Shown in pieces: positions 17,289-27,095 of a stretch of DNA of 64,000 nucleotides. The position numbers and the translations under genes were made by a program. Under the pieces are notes generated by a model that worked only from the letters and a program-made list of their open reading frames with translations, did not search any database and had not been told where the DNA came from. The stretch covers positions 1 to 64,000 of the forward strand of contig CAIYMF010000296.1 of NCBI GenBank assembly GCA_903927265.1. Direction: 5' to 3'. This DNA comes from an uncultured bacterium (lineage in GTDB: Bacteria; Actinomycetota; Actinomycetes; S36-B12; CAIYMF01). Each line of letters begins with the position of its first letter. The stretch's first letter is position 1.

Positions 17289-18542
17289 GTGGATGTTGAT
17301 GTCGTCGTGGTGGGTGCCGGCCTCGCAGGCCTGGCCGCCGCTCGCACCCTGCATCACGCAGGCGCGCAGGTTCAGGTGATTGAAGCCGGTGACGAAGTGG
17401 GCGGCCGCGTGCGTTCCGACATCGTCGACGGACTCACTCTTGATCGCGGCTTCCAGCTACATAACCCCGCCTACCCTGAGGCCCAGCGTGTCCTTGACCA
17501 CGACGCCCTAGAAATGCGCTCGTTCGCGGCCGGCGTCGCGGTTGCTTTCGAAGGCGCCCACACGTTTCTCGCAGATCCGCGTCGCAAGCCAAGTTGGGCT
17601 TTGTCGTCCCTCACTGCCAACGTCGGCAGCCCCATCGAGAAGGCACGCTTCGTCGCCTATGCCCTCCGATGCGGTCTCACGCGCTCCGAGAAGCTGCTCC
17701 AGGCACCCGACATCACCGCTCTGGATGCGTTGCGTACAGCGGGGGTGCACGGTGATCTCTATCGACGCGTCCTGCACCCCTTCCTCTCCGGCGTGTTCCT
17801 TGAGGATCGGCTACTCACCTCACGCTATTTCCTTGATTTCGTATTGCGTTCCTTTATCCGCGGCACACCCGGTGTGCCAAGTCGTGGCATGCAGGCCATT
17901 CCCGACCAACTCGCCGCCGCACTACCCGCGGGAACCATCACGCTGAATTGCCCGGTTCACAAAGTCTGCGGAACCGAGGTGCATCACGCCGGAGGTCGAA
18001 CCCGGGCCCGGGCCGTCATCGTCGCAACCGATCCGGCGACGGCCAGCACCCTGATTCCGACCATTGGCCTACAGCACTGCCATGACGTCACGACGTGGTA
18101 CTACATCGCCTCGGTCGACCCGAGTTCGATGCTGTCGGGCGCACCGGTACTCGTTGTCGACGGCAACGGCTCGGGACCCCTGGTCAACTCCACCGTGCTC
18201 ACCAATGCCGCACCCGAATATGCCACCCGCGGCAGGGTGCTCGTGTCATCCTCGGCGCTCGGACTGCACGATGAAGCAGTCGATGATCGGCGAGCACGGG
18301 AGCACACCGCGCGCCTCTACGGCATCTCACCGAATGAACTTGAACATGTCGCCACGTATCAAGTACGCGATGCACTGCCCGCGATGTCGGTTCCCTTTGA
18401 CATTCGCCGACCGGTCGATCTCGGCGACGGGCTTTACGTTGCTGGTGATCACCGTGATACCTCATCAATCCAAGGTGCCTTAGTGAGCGGTCGTCGCGCC
18501 GCAACGGCCGCACTGCGCAACAGTTTGGGAGTCACATCATGA
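17289..18542 (+). CDS. FAD-dependent amine-oxidase/phytoene-desaturase-like oxidoreductase
   Basis: A 417-residue flavoprotein with an N-terminal dinucleotide motif VVVGAGLAGLAAARTL, followed by the GDEVGGRVRSD segment typical of flavin amine oxidases and carotenoid desaturases. The C-terminal FAD segment reads DGLYVAGDHRDTSSIQGALVSG. The substrate cannot be told from sequence. The start is taken as GTG 17289 because the glycine-rich motif must lie near the N-terminus; the ribosome site is weak. Its stop overlaps the peptidase E ATG (ATGA), so the two are coupled. Confidence 0.82.
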   Translation: MDVDVVVVGAGLAGLAAARTLHHAGAQVQVIEAGDEVGGRVRSDIVDGLTLDRGFQLHNPAYPEAQRVLDHDALEMRSFAAGVAVAFEGAHTFLADPRRKPSWALSSLTANVGSPIEKARFVAYALRCGLTRSEKLLQAPDITALDALRTAGVHGDLYRRVLHPFLSGVFLEDRLLTSRYFLDFVLRSFIRGTPGVPSRGMQAIPDQLAAALPAGTITLNCPVHKVCGTEVHHAGGRTRARAVIVATDPATASTLIPTIGLQHCHDVTTWYYIASVDPSSMLSGAPVLVVDGNGSGPLVNSTVLTNAAPEYATRGRVLVSSSALGLHDEAVDDRRAREHTARLYGISPNELEHVATYQVRDALPAMSVPFDIRRPVDLGDGLYVAGDHRDTSSIQGALVSGRRAATAALRNSLGVTS

Positions 18543-19270
18543 CCACTCGTCGGATAATCGCTAGTAGTGGCGGATTCCTTCAGACTGACCGCTGGGGCGT
18601 CATGCGGCCTGGGCGCATCGTGACCGAGGCGCTACGTCTAAGCCGCAGCGAACGTCCGAGGGTGTGCTTGGTGATGACGGCCAGTGGTGACGACCGCAGC
18701 TACCTATCACGCAGTTATGAGGCACTCGCCGACATCGGCTGCGATGTCACTCACCTTGAACTCTTCACCATGCCCAACGCACCCATTGAAGAACGCATTC
18801 TCGGTAGCGATGTGGTGTGGGTGGGCGGCGGTTCAGTCGCGAACCTCTTGGCACTATGGACATTGCACGGTGTCGACGACGTGATGCGGGCGGCGTGGGA
18901 ACAAGGAGTCGTGCTCGGAGGCGTCAGCGCCGGATCGATCTGCTGGCACCTCGGCGGCCCCACCGACTCGTTTGGCCCTGAACTACAACCGGTTACCAAT
19001 GGGCTGGGGTTCCTTCCCTACGGCAACGGTGTGCACTACGACAGTGAAGAGCAGCGCCGACCTTTGGTGCAGCAACTGGTCGGCAACGGCACGCTGCCCT
19101 TGACCTATGCCACCGATGACCACGTCGGAATGCTCTATGAGGGCACTGAGCCTGTCGAAGTCATCACCGACTCGGATGTCGACCCCACGTCAGGTCCGGC
19201 CGCCTACCGCATCGAAATCGTCAACGGCGAGATCGTCGAAACCCGTCTGGCTCCGGGGCGCATCAATTAA
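18539..19270 (+). CDS. Peptidase E-like protein (S51 family)
   Basis: A 243-residue member of the S51 family, related to aspartyl dipeptidase and cyanophycinase-like enzymes. The nucleophile Ser133 lies in GGVSAGSICW, and upstream VWVGGGSVANLL matches the family. The usual His-containing segment may be TDDHVGML. It overlaps the flavoprotein gene by four bases. Cytosolic peptide cleavage is expected; the natural substrate is unknown. Its end overlaps the convergent GNAT gene. Confidence 0.85.
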   Translation: MTTRRIIASSGGFLQTDRWGVMRPGRIVTEALRLSRSERPRVCLVMTASGDDRSYLSRSYEALADIGCDVTHLELFTMPNAPIEERILGSDVVWVGGGSVANLLALWTLHGVDDVMRAAWEQGVVLGGVSAGSICWHLGGPTDSFGPELQPVTNGLGFLPYGNGVHYDSEEQRRPLVQQLVGNGTLPLTYATDDHVGMLYEGTEPVEVITDSDVDPTSGPAAYRIEIVNGEIVETRLAPGRIN

Positions 19271-19872
19271 CCGAAAGGCTCACGCCACATCGTCACTACC
19301 TCGGGCCCGCCGCCGGCCATCTGGATAGAACCAAGCGTGCGGAAGCCGTAGCGCTCGTACAGCGCAACGTTGGCAAGGTTGCTCGCCTCCAAATAAGCCG
19401 GCATGCGCAGAGTGTCAATTTCTCGCAGATTTTCTTGCAGCAGACCCAAACCGATTCCTCGTCCGCTCCACCGTGGGTCGGTACCCAACAAGCTCAGGTG
19501 AAAATGCGGGGGCCGATCGTGTGGGTGCACCTCATCGAGCTTCTCGAACGCCTCGAGTGGACGTTGGGCTCCGTCACCCAAGAGTTCCACCAAGAGCGGC
19601 TCAAGATGCGCTGACTGCTCATCGGTGAGTTCAGTGCCATTCGGCGGTATCCACACCGCTGTTGCCTCGTTGCCGGAGGTCATCCGTACCCAGGGGTACC
19701 GCAGGGCGCCTTCAACGAAGAGTCGCCACATCGCGCGATGCTGCTCGCGCCGCTGCTGGTGATCGGGGAACGACCACGGGCCCCACAGCGGGTCAGCGAA
19801 GAACGCGCCGACAAGGATGTCAGTGACGACATCAATGTCGTCGAAACCCGCAATCCGTGCCGTCGACGCCAT
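19267..19872 (-). CDS. GNAT-family N-acetyltransferase
   Basis: A 201-residue acetyltransferase. The acetyl-CoA-binding stretch is LGTDPRWSGRGIGLGLLQENL followed by YLEASNLANVALYERYGFRTLG, the classic GNAT motif A/B region. The acceptor is unknown. ATG 19872 is chosen since the domain begins right after it; the frame extends to 19965 but would run into the RND gene. It lies 42 bases after the RND exporter gene on the same strand. Confidence 0.85.
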   Translation of the reverse strand: MASTARIAGFDDIDVVTDILVGAFFADPLWGPWSFPDHQQRREQHRAMWRLFVEGALRYPWVRMTSGNEATAVWIPPNGTELTDEQSAHLEPLLVELLGDGAQRPLEAFEKLDEVHPHDRPPHFHLSLLGTDPRWSGRGIGLGLLQENLREIDTLRMPAYLEASNLANVALYERYGFRTLGSIQMAGGGPEVVTMWREPFG

Positions 19873-19913
19873 TACCCCACCGTAGCCACCACCCAGCGAG
19901 CGACGGGTCGTTG

Positions 19914-22900
19914 CTATTCGAGTGTGATTGTCGGAAGTACCTTGTCGAGAGGCTTCGGCAGCCACCAGTTCGACTTACCCAGCAGACTCATCAGCGAAGG
20001 CACCAGCACCAACCGCACAATGAATGCGTCGACGATGACTGCGGCGGCGAGCGCAACCCCGAACATCTTGATGGTGCCGTTCGGCGACGGTACGAACGCG
20101 AGGAAGACGCTAGTCATGATGGTCGCGGCCGCAACGACGACCTTGCCCGAACCCGCCAATCCCAGTCGTACTGAATCGCGGTTGTCGCCCGACTGATCCC
20201 AATGCTCTTTCATGCGGGTCACGAGGAATACCTGGTAGTCCATCGACAGACCAAACAAAATGGCGAACACCATGATGGGCAAGAACGGCAGGATCGGCCC
20301 CGTTCCTGCAACGCCCAGTAACGAATTTGCGGCTCCGAGTTGGAAGACCGACACCGTAACGCCGAGTGCCGCACCGAAGCTGAGCAGTGAGGTGATCGCA
20401 GCGGTCAACGGAATCAGCAACGAGTGGAACAGCAGCATCAGCGCGATGAACCCGAAGCCCACGACCACCAAAAGGAACAGCGGCAGTGCCCCCGACAGTA
20501 CGGAAGTGAAGTCACTCGATACGGCCTGCGAACCACCGACGTAGATGTCAGTTCCAGTCTCGTTGAGCACCTTCGCAGTTGTCGTCGTTCGAATGCGTTC
20601 GAGGAGTTGCGATGTGCGTTCGTCAGCTGGCGCCGTGGTCGGCTGCACGATCACCGAGGTCACACCATCTTTGAAGAGCTTGGGATTCAATTCGAGCAAC
20701 GGCAGCATGCCGCTTGAGGGGAAGGTCGATGCGACGCCCGGAGTGTCCTCGAGCGCGGTAATGACCTTCGCAAGTGCTGCGAAGTCGGCGGCCTGCTTGG
20801 TTTGAACGGCCACATAGAAGGGGCCGTTGACGCCGGGTCCAAATCCCTCGGAAAGTAGGTCATAGCCGACTCGAACCGACGAGCCCTTTTCCGCTGATCC
20901 ATCGTCAGGGAATCCTGCTTGCATCTTGAGTGCCGGCATCGCCAAGCCGACCACAATCAGCACCGCAATGACCAGCGGAACGACAGGCGCCTTCTGCAGA
21001 AGGCCGCCGTACTTGGCCCACCGCGAGTTTTCCGGATCGACCGGTTTGGGGTGACGCGCCCACGGCATTTTGATTGCGAGCGACTTCGACCCCAACAATG
21101 ACAGCAGGGCGGGAAGCATCCACAGCGCCGACGCCATCACCATCAAGACGGTGACGGCCGCACCTACAGCTAGCCCATTGAAGAACCCAATGCGCAGCAC
21201 GAACATGCCCAACAGCGCGATGATCACCGTGCACCCGGCGAACATCACAGCGCGACCAGCGGTACCGACTGCCGTGTGCGCCGCAGCCTTGGGCTCAGCC
21301 CCATTGCGCACTTCCTGAGTGAATCGACTCAGCACAAACAGTGAGTAGTCGATGCCCACTCCCAGGCCGATCATGATCGCCAAACTCGGTGCGAAGGATG
21401 CGATGCTCAGGAAACGCTCGCTGACCGCGAGCATCATCAGACCGCCGAGCAGGCCGGTGATCGCGGACACGAGTGGAAGTCCCGCAGCAATGAGCGAGCC
21501 GAAGGTGATGAGCAAGATGACCAACGCCGCAAGCAGTCCGATGCCGACTGAGTTGTCCGGTTCGGCTGGGCCATTGTCGAATGTCGTGCCCGATGCACCC
21601 ACCGTGAGGACGTCGCCATTGGCCTGATCAACAATGTCGAGAACATCGCCCACGCGGTTGCCCAACAGACTCGACGGAATCTTCGCGCCGTCGAAGGTCA
21701 CTGTCGCGTAAGCAACCTTCTTGTCCTTGGAGATAGGTGAGATAGCGGCCTGAGTCGCTTCAGCAGCGGTTCCGAGCTTCGCGAGTTCAGCCTTGGCCGC
21801 AGCCATCGCCTTCTCAATCACAGCCACATTGGCAGGAAGTGCGGCGGCGAACGCCGCAAGCTTCTGCGGATCAGCAGAAGCAAGTTCGGCAAGCACATCC
21901 GAAGGCAACTCCGCGAACTTCGCCAAGCCACCGAACGCTGCGGTGATGGCAACGATGTCTTGCTTGGTGAGCCCTACGAGGAATGACAGATCCTCCGGTG
22001 TCAATTTGGCAAGAGCATCGATCGTTGACTTGTTCGCTTGGGCAAGGGTCGCCAAATCGGGAAGCGCCCGCGCAATAGCCGACAGCGTGGCAGGGTCGTC
22101 ATTCGCGATCGGCGCAATGTCGTTAATGAGCGTGACAGCGGCCTGAAGATCAGCAGGCGTGATGCCGTACTTCTTTGCGATCGCTTCAATCGCCGTAGCA
22201 ATACTGGGATCCTTCGCGATCGCTGCCTTGAGGTCGGTCCACAGCGCCTCAAGCGTGGCGACATCGGAAGGAAGGGCCGCAGCGAATGCAGCGAGTTGAG
22301 CGGGGTCAGCCTTTGCCAACGCCTGCAGGGTCGCCGGCGGCAGGTTGGCGAACTTCGAAAGCCCACCTATCGCATTGGTGGCGTTCTCAATTTCCTGCAC
22401 GTTGATGCCGACCAGGAAACTCAATTGTTCTGGCGTCAATGCCGCTAATGCATCAAGCGTGGCTTTCGGCGCCGACGCCAACTTCGCGATCTCCGGTAGC
22501 GCCTGCGCGACAGCGGCTAGTTGCGTCGGGCTCGCGTCAGCCAAGGGGGCCATCTTGTCGATCAGCGTGACAACATCGCCCACCTTGTCTTGCGGGATGT
22601 TCAGTTCCTTGGCGATGAGCTTCGCCACTGCTGTGTTCAGTGCTGCTTTGAGGTCAGTAGGAGTTGCTTTCGGGCAGTCTCGGCCGTAGTTCGCGCCGTA
22701 CGGTCCGGTGACGCAATTGACGAACGGCTGCGCGGCGATCTTCTCCATCAACGCAACGGCTGCCGCCTTATTGGCCGCATCGTTCACCGTGCCAGACTTC
22801 GGCGACCACACCACCTTCCCGTTGGGATCGGTGCTCGCATCGGTGTTGAGCTTCTCAAGGAGGTTCTGTGCTGTCGTCGACTGCACACCCGGCAGGGCGA

Positions 22901-23009
22901 AACTGTCATTCGGCTTCCCGCCAAGGGAAACAGCGGCAACCCCGAGTCCCACAATCAGCACAGCCCAAACAATCAACGCGATTACCGGTCGTCTTACTGC
23001 CCACCCCAT
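19914..23009 (-). CDS. MMPL/RND-family membrane exporter with a duplicated extracellular region
   Basis: A 1031-residue transporter of the MMPL (YdfJ-like) group, which export lipids or drugs using the proton gradient. It has an N-terminal membrane helix, a large extracellular loop, membrane bundle one ([21 protein letters not shown]), a second loop and membrane bundle two ([19 protein letters not shown]). The first loop is enlarged by an internal duplication of about 117 residues (141-257 and 286-402). The start is ATG 23009 with GAGGAG upstream; the frame open to 23213 is an artefact overlapping lipB. The substrate is unknown. Confidence 0.9.
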   Translation of the reverse strand: MGWAVRRPVIALIVWAVLIVGLGVAAVSLGGKPNDSFALPGVQSTTAQNLLEKLNTDASTDPNGKVVWSPKSGTVNDAANKAAAVALMEKIAAQPFVNCVTGPYGANYGRDCPKATPTDLKAALNTAVAKLIAKELNIPQDKVGDVVTLIDKMAPLADASPTQLAAVAQALPEIAKLASAPKATLDALAALTPEQLSFLVGINVQEIENATNAIGGLSKFANLPPATLQALAKADPAQLAAFAAALPSDVATLEALWTDLKAAIAKDPSIATAIEAIAKKYGITPADLQAAVTLINDIAPIANDDPATLSAIARALPDLATLAQANKSTIDALAKLTPEDLSFLVGLTKQDIVAITAAFGGLAKFAELPSDVLAELASADPQKLAAFAAALPANVAVIEKAMAAAKAELAKLGTAAEATQAAISPISKDKKVAYATVTFDGAKIPSSLLGNRVGDVLDIVDQANGDVLTVGASGTTFDNGPAEPDNSVGIGLLAALVILLITFGSLIAAGLPLVSAITGLLGGLMMLAVSERFLSIASFAPSLAIMIGLGVGIDYSLFVLSRFTQEVRNGAEPKAAAHTAVGTAGRAVMFAGCTVIIALLGMFVLRIGFFNGLAVGAAVTVLMVMASALWMLPALLSLLGSKSLAIKMPWARHPKPVDPENSRWAKYGGLLQKAPVVPLVIAVLIVVGLAMPALKMQAGFPDDGSAEKGSSVRVGYDLLSEGFGPGVNGPFYVAVQTKQAADFAALAKVITALEDTPGVASTFPSSGMLPLLELNPKLFKDGVTSVIVQPTTAPADERTSQLLERIRTTTTAKVLNETGTDIYVGGSQAVSSDFTSVLSGALPLFLLVVVGFGFIALMLLFHSLLIPLTAAITSLLSFGAALGVTVSVFQLGAANSLLGVAGTGPILPFLPIMVFAILFGLSMDYQVFLVTRMKEHWDQSGDNRDSVRLGLAGSGKVVVAAATIMTSVFLAFVPSPNGTIKMFGVALAAAVIVDAFIVRLVLVPSLMSLLGKSNWWLPKPLDKVLPTITLE
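21804..22589 (-). repeat. Internal duplication in the RND exporter gene
   Basis: Two protein-level copies, residues 141-257 (about 22239-22589) and 286-402 (about 21804-22154), share a run of motifs in the same order: [52 protein letters not shown]. The offset is about 145 residues. The copies are diverged, so the duplication is old. It builds a helical Ala/Leu-rich insert in the first external loop. Confidence 0.88.
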
Positions 23010-23066
23010 AGCGTCTCCTCGCCTCCGTGGACACTCACGGTAGCGGCTGACCGTAGGCTGAAGGCC

Positions 23067-23786
23067 ATGTCGACGGATTTCCCGCAAACGCCCGCGTGGC
23101 AAATCACGCAAGAGAGTGAAACTGTCGAATCTCAGGTCGTCTTCGAACGAGTCGCCTTCATGCCCGCGCCGCTCGACTACAACGCCGGATGGAATCTTCA
23201 ACGCGAGCTCCACGATCGAGTGGTGGCCGGGACCACACCTGACACGGTGTTACTGCTTGAACACACTTCGGTATACACCGCAGGGCGCCGCACTGACCCC
23301 CTCGACCGGCCCACTGACGGTACGCCGGTCATTGATGTCGACCGCGGCGGTTTGATTACCTGGCACGGCCCCGGTCAACTCGTGGCGTACCCAATCGTGA
23401 CGTTGCAGGAGCCCCTCGATGTCGTCGGCTTCGTTCGGCTGCTTGAGTCAGCGATCATCGCCACCTGCACCGACCTCGGGCTGACATCGGCCCAACGGGT
23501 TACTGGGCGAAGTGGAGTGTGGGTACCCGCCGACGATCGCGGCCCCGACCGCAAGGTCGCTGCTATCGGTGTACGCGTCGCGCGCGGAGTCACGATGCAC
23601 GGCCTCGCCCTCAACTGCGATTGCGACCTCACGTGGTTCGATCGCATCGTTCCGTGCGGCATTCGCGACGCTGGGGTAACGTCACTCACGAGCGAACTTG
23701 GCCGACCGGTTACTGTCGCAGAAGCACTACCTCTACTCGAACGCCATCTGGCGCTCATCCTCACCGAGCTGGGAGTTCCTTCATGA
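23067..23786 (+). CDS. lipB: Octanoyltransferase
   Basis: LipB moves octanoate from acyl carrier protein to the lipoyl domains of E2 and GcvH. The 239-residue protein has [10 protein letters not shown], the signature [11 protein letters not shown] at 94-104, Lys163 in [10 protein letters not shown] and the catalytic Cys197 in IVPCGI. The start ATG 23067 follows a short AAGG sequence; an in-frame extension back to 22521 runs antisense through the RND gene and is rejected. The gene is divergent from the RND exporter, and LipA follows one gene later. Confidence 0.95.
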   Translation: MSTDFPQTPAWQITQESETVESQVVFERVAFMPAPLDYNAGWNLQRELHDRVVAGTTPDTVLLLEHTSVYTAGRRTDPLDRPTDGTPVIDVDRGGLITWHGPGQLVAYPIVTLQEPLDVVGFVRLLESAIIATCTDLGLTSAQRVTGRSGVWVPADDRGPDRKVAAIGVRVARGVTMHGLALNCDCDLTWFDRIVPCGIRDAGVTSLTSELGRPVTVAEALPLLERHLALILTELGVPS

Positions 23787-24739
23787 CTGACGCGTTTCCA
23801 CCAACAGTCAGCCCCGACGCCACTCCTCCTACCCCACCGGTACCAGAAAAGTCAGCCGGTGGATGGTGGCGAACCGTCGTCTGCGTCGTGCTGGCCGTTC
23901 TCGCCGGTGCCCTCATCACGGCCGGAGCCGTGGGCCAATGGGCGCAGACCGAGGTTGTCAGCACCTCTGGGTTCACCAGCGCTGTTGGTCCGCTGAGCAG
24001 TCATCCCGCCGTGAAGGGTGCGATGACTGAGGCGGTGACCGAGCGCGTAATGACGGTGCTCGAGAACTCAGCCGATTCCTCGCCGATCGGAGGAATGGTG
24101 CTCAAGGCCTTGCTCCCTAGCCTGCGCGCACCCTTGCATCAAGGAGTGGAGACGGCCGTCGCCAGCGATACGGTTTCAAAACTCTGGGACACCACCATGA
24201 CCTCGGTGCATGACGAAACCATGGCGTCGATCAATGGCACGTCCCATGCAGTCGACTTCAACAACGGCATCGCAACGATCAATCTCAACGACTTCAAAGC
24301 TTCACTCGTCGGCGGACTTGACGCTCCCGACGCCCTGAAGAATTGGGCGCAGGGCCTCGATCTCGGCACGCTCACGGTCAACACCGGAGCCTCCGACCAA
24401 TCCCTGAGCGCAGCCGTGAAGATCGCCTCCTCGTGGCTTCCGATTCTGCTTGTGGGCATCGTTCTGGTGGCTCTTGCCGGACTGATTGCCCGCCGAACGG
24501 GCCTCGGCCTGATCATCGCTGGTGCCGCGATCGCGATCATCGCACTGATCGCACTGGTGGTGGGGGGCAAGGGCTTCACCAACACGACTCAGACCGACGC
24601 CCTGTCAATCGCGCTGAGTAAGGCGATCATGGGATCTCTGCAGCCGGGCTTCACCCAGAATCTGCTGTTCGCTGTGGGTAGCGGCATCGCCGTTGCTCTC
24701 GTCGGAGCAGGCGTGTGGCTCGTCGGTCGACGCGCATAG
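23783..24739 (+). CDS. Conserved membrane protein between lipB and lipA
   Basis: A 318-residue protein of unknown function. After a Pro-rich N-terminus come a membrane segment ([19 protein letters not shown]), an external region of about 190 residues, and three more hydrophobic segments near the C-terminus ([36 protein letters not shown] and a last one ending in VWLVGRRA). It overlaps lipB by four bases (ATGA), and lipA begins nine bases after its stop, so it is inside the lipoate operon. I do not recognise a catalytic motif. Confidence 0.85.
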   Translation: MTDAFPPTVSPDATPPTPPVPEKSAGGWWRTVVCVVLAVLAGALITAGAVGQWAQTEVVSTSGFTSAVGPLSSHPAVKGAMTEAVTERVMTVLENSADSSPIGGMVLKALLPSLRAPLHQGVETAVASDTVSKLWDTTMTSVHDETMASINGTSHAVDFNNGIATINLNDFKASLVGGLDAPDALKNWAQGLDLGTLTVNTGASDQSLSAAVKIASSWLPILLVGIVLVALAGLIARRTGLGLIIAGAAIAIIALIALVVGGKGFTNTTQTDALSIALSKAIMGSLQPGFTQNLLFAVGSGIAVALVGAGVWLVGRRA

Positions 24740-24748
24740 GATCAGTAC

Positions 24749-25687
24749 GTGGTCGATCCTGACGGACGTCGCCTGCTGCGACTAGAAGTGCGCAACTCGC
24801 AGGTTCCCATTGAGCGCAAGCCGCCGTGGATCCGCACCACCATGCGCACCGGACCTGAATTCCTCGCTATTCGCGAACGCGTGGCCGCCGAAGACCTCCA
24901 CACCGTGTGTCAGGAAGCCGGCTGCCCCAACATCTACGAGTGCTGGGAAGACCGCGAGGCGACCTTCCTCATCGGTGGCTCTGCGTGCACGCGCCGATGC
25001 GACTTCTGCCAAATCGACAGCGGTAAGCCCGATCCTCTCGACCCCGACGAGCCACGTCGGGTTGCGTCGTCGGTGGCATCGATGGAATTGAAGTACGCCA
25101 CTGTCACCGGTGTCGCACGCGATGACCTGCCCGACCAGGGTGCCTGGCTCTACGCCGAAACCGTGCGCGCCATTCACCACGCGGTTCCCGGCTGCGGAGT
25201 TGAAGTACTCATCCCCGATTTCTCCGGTGAGCCTGCCCTACTCGGTGAAGTGTTCGCCGCCGCACCTGAAGTTCTCGCCCACAACCTTGAGACCGTGCCT
25301 CGCCTCTTCCGACGTATCCGACCAGCGTTCACCTACGAGCGTTCGCTCGACGTCATCACCCAAGCACGCGACGCCGGAATGGTCACCAAGTCCAATCTCA
25401 TCTTGGGCATGGGCGAAGAACTCGCCGAAATCGATCAGGCCCTGCGCGACCTGCACGCCGCCGGCTGTGACCTCATCACCATCACGCAATACCTGCGACC
25501 CAGCCCACGCCACCATCCCGTTGAACGGTGGGTCACCCCCGACGAGTTCGACGCTCTGGGGGTACTCGCCACCGAAATCGGCTTTGCCGGAGTAATGAGC
25601 GGACCCCTCGTTCGGTCGTCCTACCGTGCCGGCCGTCTCTATCGACAGGCCATCGAGGCGCGGTCGGCCACGCCCCGGGTAGGCTAA
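24749..25687 (+). CDS. lipA: Lipoyl synthase
   Basis: LipA is a radical SAM enzyme that inserts two sulfurs into protein-bound octanoyl groups. The 312-residue protein has the auxiliary-cluster motif C54-x4-C59-x5-C65 and the radical SAM motif C80-x3-C84-x2-C87, and ends with [10 protein letters not shown] containing the conserved Arg-Ser-Ser. The start is GTG 24749 with AGGA seven bases upstream. It works after LipB on the E2 and GcvT-associated H protein. Confidence 0.96.
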   Translation: MVDPDGRRLLRLEVRNSQVPIERKPPWIRTTMRTGPEFLAIRERVAAEDLHTVCQEAGCPNIYECWEDREATFLIGGSACTRRCDFCQIDSGKPDPLDPDEPRRVASSVASMELKYATVTGVARDDLPDQGAWLYAETVRAIHHAVPGCGVEVLIPDFSGEPALLGEVFAAAPEVLAHNLETVPRLFRRIRPAFTYERSLDVITQARDAGMVTKSNLILGMGEELAEIDQALRDLHAAGCDLITITQYLRPSPRHHPVERWVTPDEFDALGVLATEIGFAGVMSGPLVRSSYRAGRLYRQAIEARSATPRVG

Positions 25688-25691
25688 CCGC

Positions 25692-26399
25692 ATGTCCAAC
25701 GGATCCCCCTCAGGTGATGGCGCCAAGTCAGGCCGCATCGCCCAAATCCTGCAGACCTACAAGCTCACCAAGAAGTCCGATCCTCACATTGGCTGGATCC
25801 TGCTCGCGGTATTCCTGCCGCTGCCCCTCATCATTTCGGTCGGCGCGTGGTTTCTCTCCGGAAGCACATGGAGTTGGTCGCTGATTCCTTGGATCATCAT
25901 CGGCATCCTGCTGGGCCTGATTCTTGCCACGGTCGTGTTTGGTCGCCGCGCCGAGCGTTCCGCCTTCGCTCAGATTGAGGGGCAACCCGGAGCAGCCGCC
26001 GCCGTGCTCGGAAGCCTGCGCAAGGGCTGGTTCACGACACCCGCGGTTGCAATCACCAAAAACCAGGACATCGTGCACCGCGTTATCGGTCGCCCCGGAA
26101 TTGTCCTCGTGTCTGAAGGACCAGCCAATCGCGTGGGGCAGTTGCTGGCCAATGAGCGCAAGCGCACATCGCGCTGGGTTCCCGATATGCCGATTCATGA
26201 AATCCAGAGCGGAAACGACGAAGGTCAGATTCCGCTGCGCAAACTGAACTCCACGGTGATGAAGTTGCCGCGCGTATTGCGCCCCGAGGAAGTCACCACC
26301 ACGCGCAAGCGGCTCGAAGCGGTGTCGACTCCGCCGATGCCCATTCCCAAGGGCCCGCTTCCTAAGAGCACGAAACTCGGAAAGAGTGCCCGCGGGTAA
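25692..26399 (+). CDS. DUF4191 membrane protein
   Basis: A 235-residue actinobacterial conserved protein of the DUF4191 family. Two adjacent membrane helices (IGWILLAVFLPLPLIISVGAWF and IPWIIIGILLGLILATVVF) are followed by a soluble region with RRAERSAFAQIEGQPGAAAAVL and a Lys-rich C-terminus. It starts five bases after lipA. The placement lipB-lipA-DUF4191-RDD-glnA matches other actinomycetes. The function is unknown. Confidence 0.88.
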   Translation: MSNGSPSGDGAKSGRIAQILQTYKLTKKSDPHIGWILLAVFLPLPLIISVGAWFLSGSTWSWSLIPWIIIGILLGLILATVVFGRRAERSAFAQIEGQPGAAAAVLGSLRKGWFTTPAVAITKNQDIVHRVIGRPGIVLVSEGPANRVGQLLANERKRTSRWVPDMPIHEIQSGNDEGQIPLRKLNSTVMKLPRVLRPEEVTTTRKRLEAVSTPPMPIPKGPLPKSTKLGKSARG

Positions 26400-26405
26400 C
26401 GAGCT

Positions 26406-26903
26406 CTAGCGAGCCTTCACACAGACCGACCCCACCGCTTTGTCATGAAGTCCCCGACTGTCGCGGTCCCACACCACCGCAGGAACCACTAGGCACAGCA
26501 GCGCCGCGCGCACGCATGCGCGACCCAACCCGAGCCGTGAACCGTCAACGCGCACCACAGACAAGCCCACGATGCGCTGGCCGAACGATGAACTCGCGAG
26601 CCAGGTGAACACCGCAACCTCGAGTCCGAACACCACGAGCACCATCAGGCTGTAGCCCGAATTCGTCCCCGACGCATTTGCAGACGTCGGCACGAGGTTC
26701 GAAAAAGCCAGTCGTACGAGCAGGAGGCTGGCCACCCAGTCGATCATCAGCGCACCGAGCCGACGGCCGAAGCCGGCGACCGAACCCGGTCCTTCCGCGG
26801 GAAGCCCGAGGCGCTCACCGCGGTAGCCGAAATCGACCCCCTGGTTTTCCAGCGCCTCACGGGGGCCCGAAAGCCAGGAACTCACATCACGACGGTCAAC
26901 CAC
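26406..26903 (-). CDS. RDD-family membrane protein
   Basis: A 165-residue membrane protein with the RDD family pattern: GSVAGFGRRLGALMIDWVAS (Arg and Asp in helix one), a middle helix, then SFGQRIVGLSVVRVDG and a C-terminal helix ending WDRDSRGLHDKAVG (Asp and Arg). The role is unknown. It is convergent with DUF4191 and divergent from glnA, a conserved arrangement. Confidence 0.88.
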   Translation of the reverse strand: MVDRRDVSSWLSGPREALENQGVDFGYRGERLGLPAEGPGSVAGFGRRLGALMIDWVASLLLVRLAFSNLVPTSANASGTNSGYSLMVLVVFGLEVAVFTWLASSSFGQRIVGLSVVRVDGSRLGLGRACVRAALLCLVVPAVVWDRDSRGLHDKAVGSVCVKAR

Positions 26904-26949
26904 ACCCCTACGCTACGGGGACCACCTCCAACCCGCCATCTCGACTGCG

Positions 26950-26981
26950 GTAACCCGCGTGAGACGTAACACAGGCGAAAC
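26950..26981 (+). promoter_or_regulatory. GlnR-like boxes upstream of glnA
   Basis: GTAAC (26950-26954), six bases, GAGAC (26961-26965), then directly GTAAC (26966-26970), six bases, GAAAC (26977-26981). Each pair matches the actinobacterial GlnR half-site pattern gTnAc-n6-GaAAc, the second pair exactly. The spacing between pairs is zero instead of the often cited six. The site lies about 115 bases before the glnA start. Confidence 0.6.
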
Positions 26982-27095
26982 AACCCCCTTACGGCGAGGA
27001 AATAGCGGCTGGTTAGGTTGTGATCAAGGCCGTGGACGACCACGGAAATTGCCCCCAGGCTGGCTCACGTTGAGCAGGCCCCGCGAGGAGGACGG

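Noticed and set aside
22521-23066. 182-codon extension ahead of lipB
   Set aside because: It runs antisense through the RND exporter start and is not LipB-like; LipB begins at 23067.
23519-23782. 88-codon extension ahead of the lipB-lipA membrane protein
   Set aside because: It is another frame of lipB; the ATG at 23783 in the ATGA overlap is the natural start.
26904-27095. tRNA or small RNA in the glnA upstream gap
   Set aside because: No cloverleaf, anticodon stem or CCA-type end could be found; the gap is explained by regulatory sequence.
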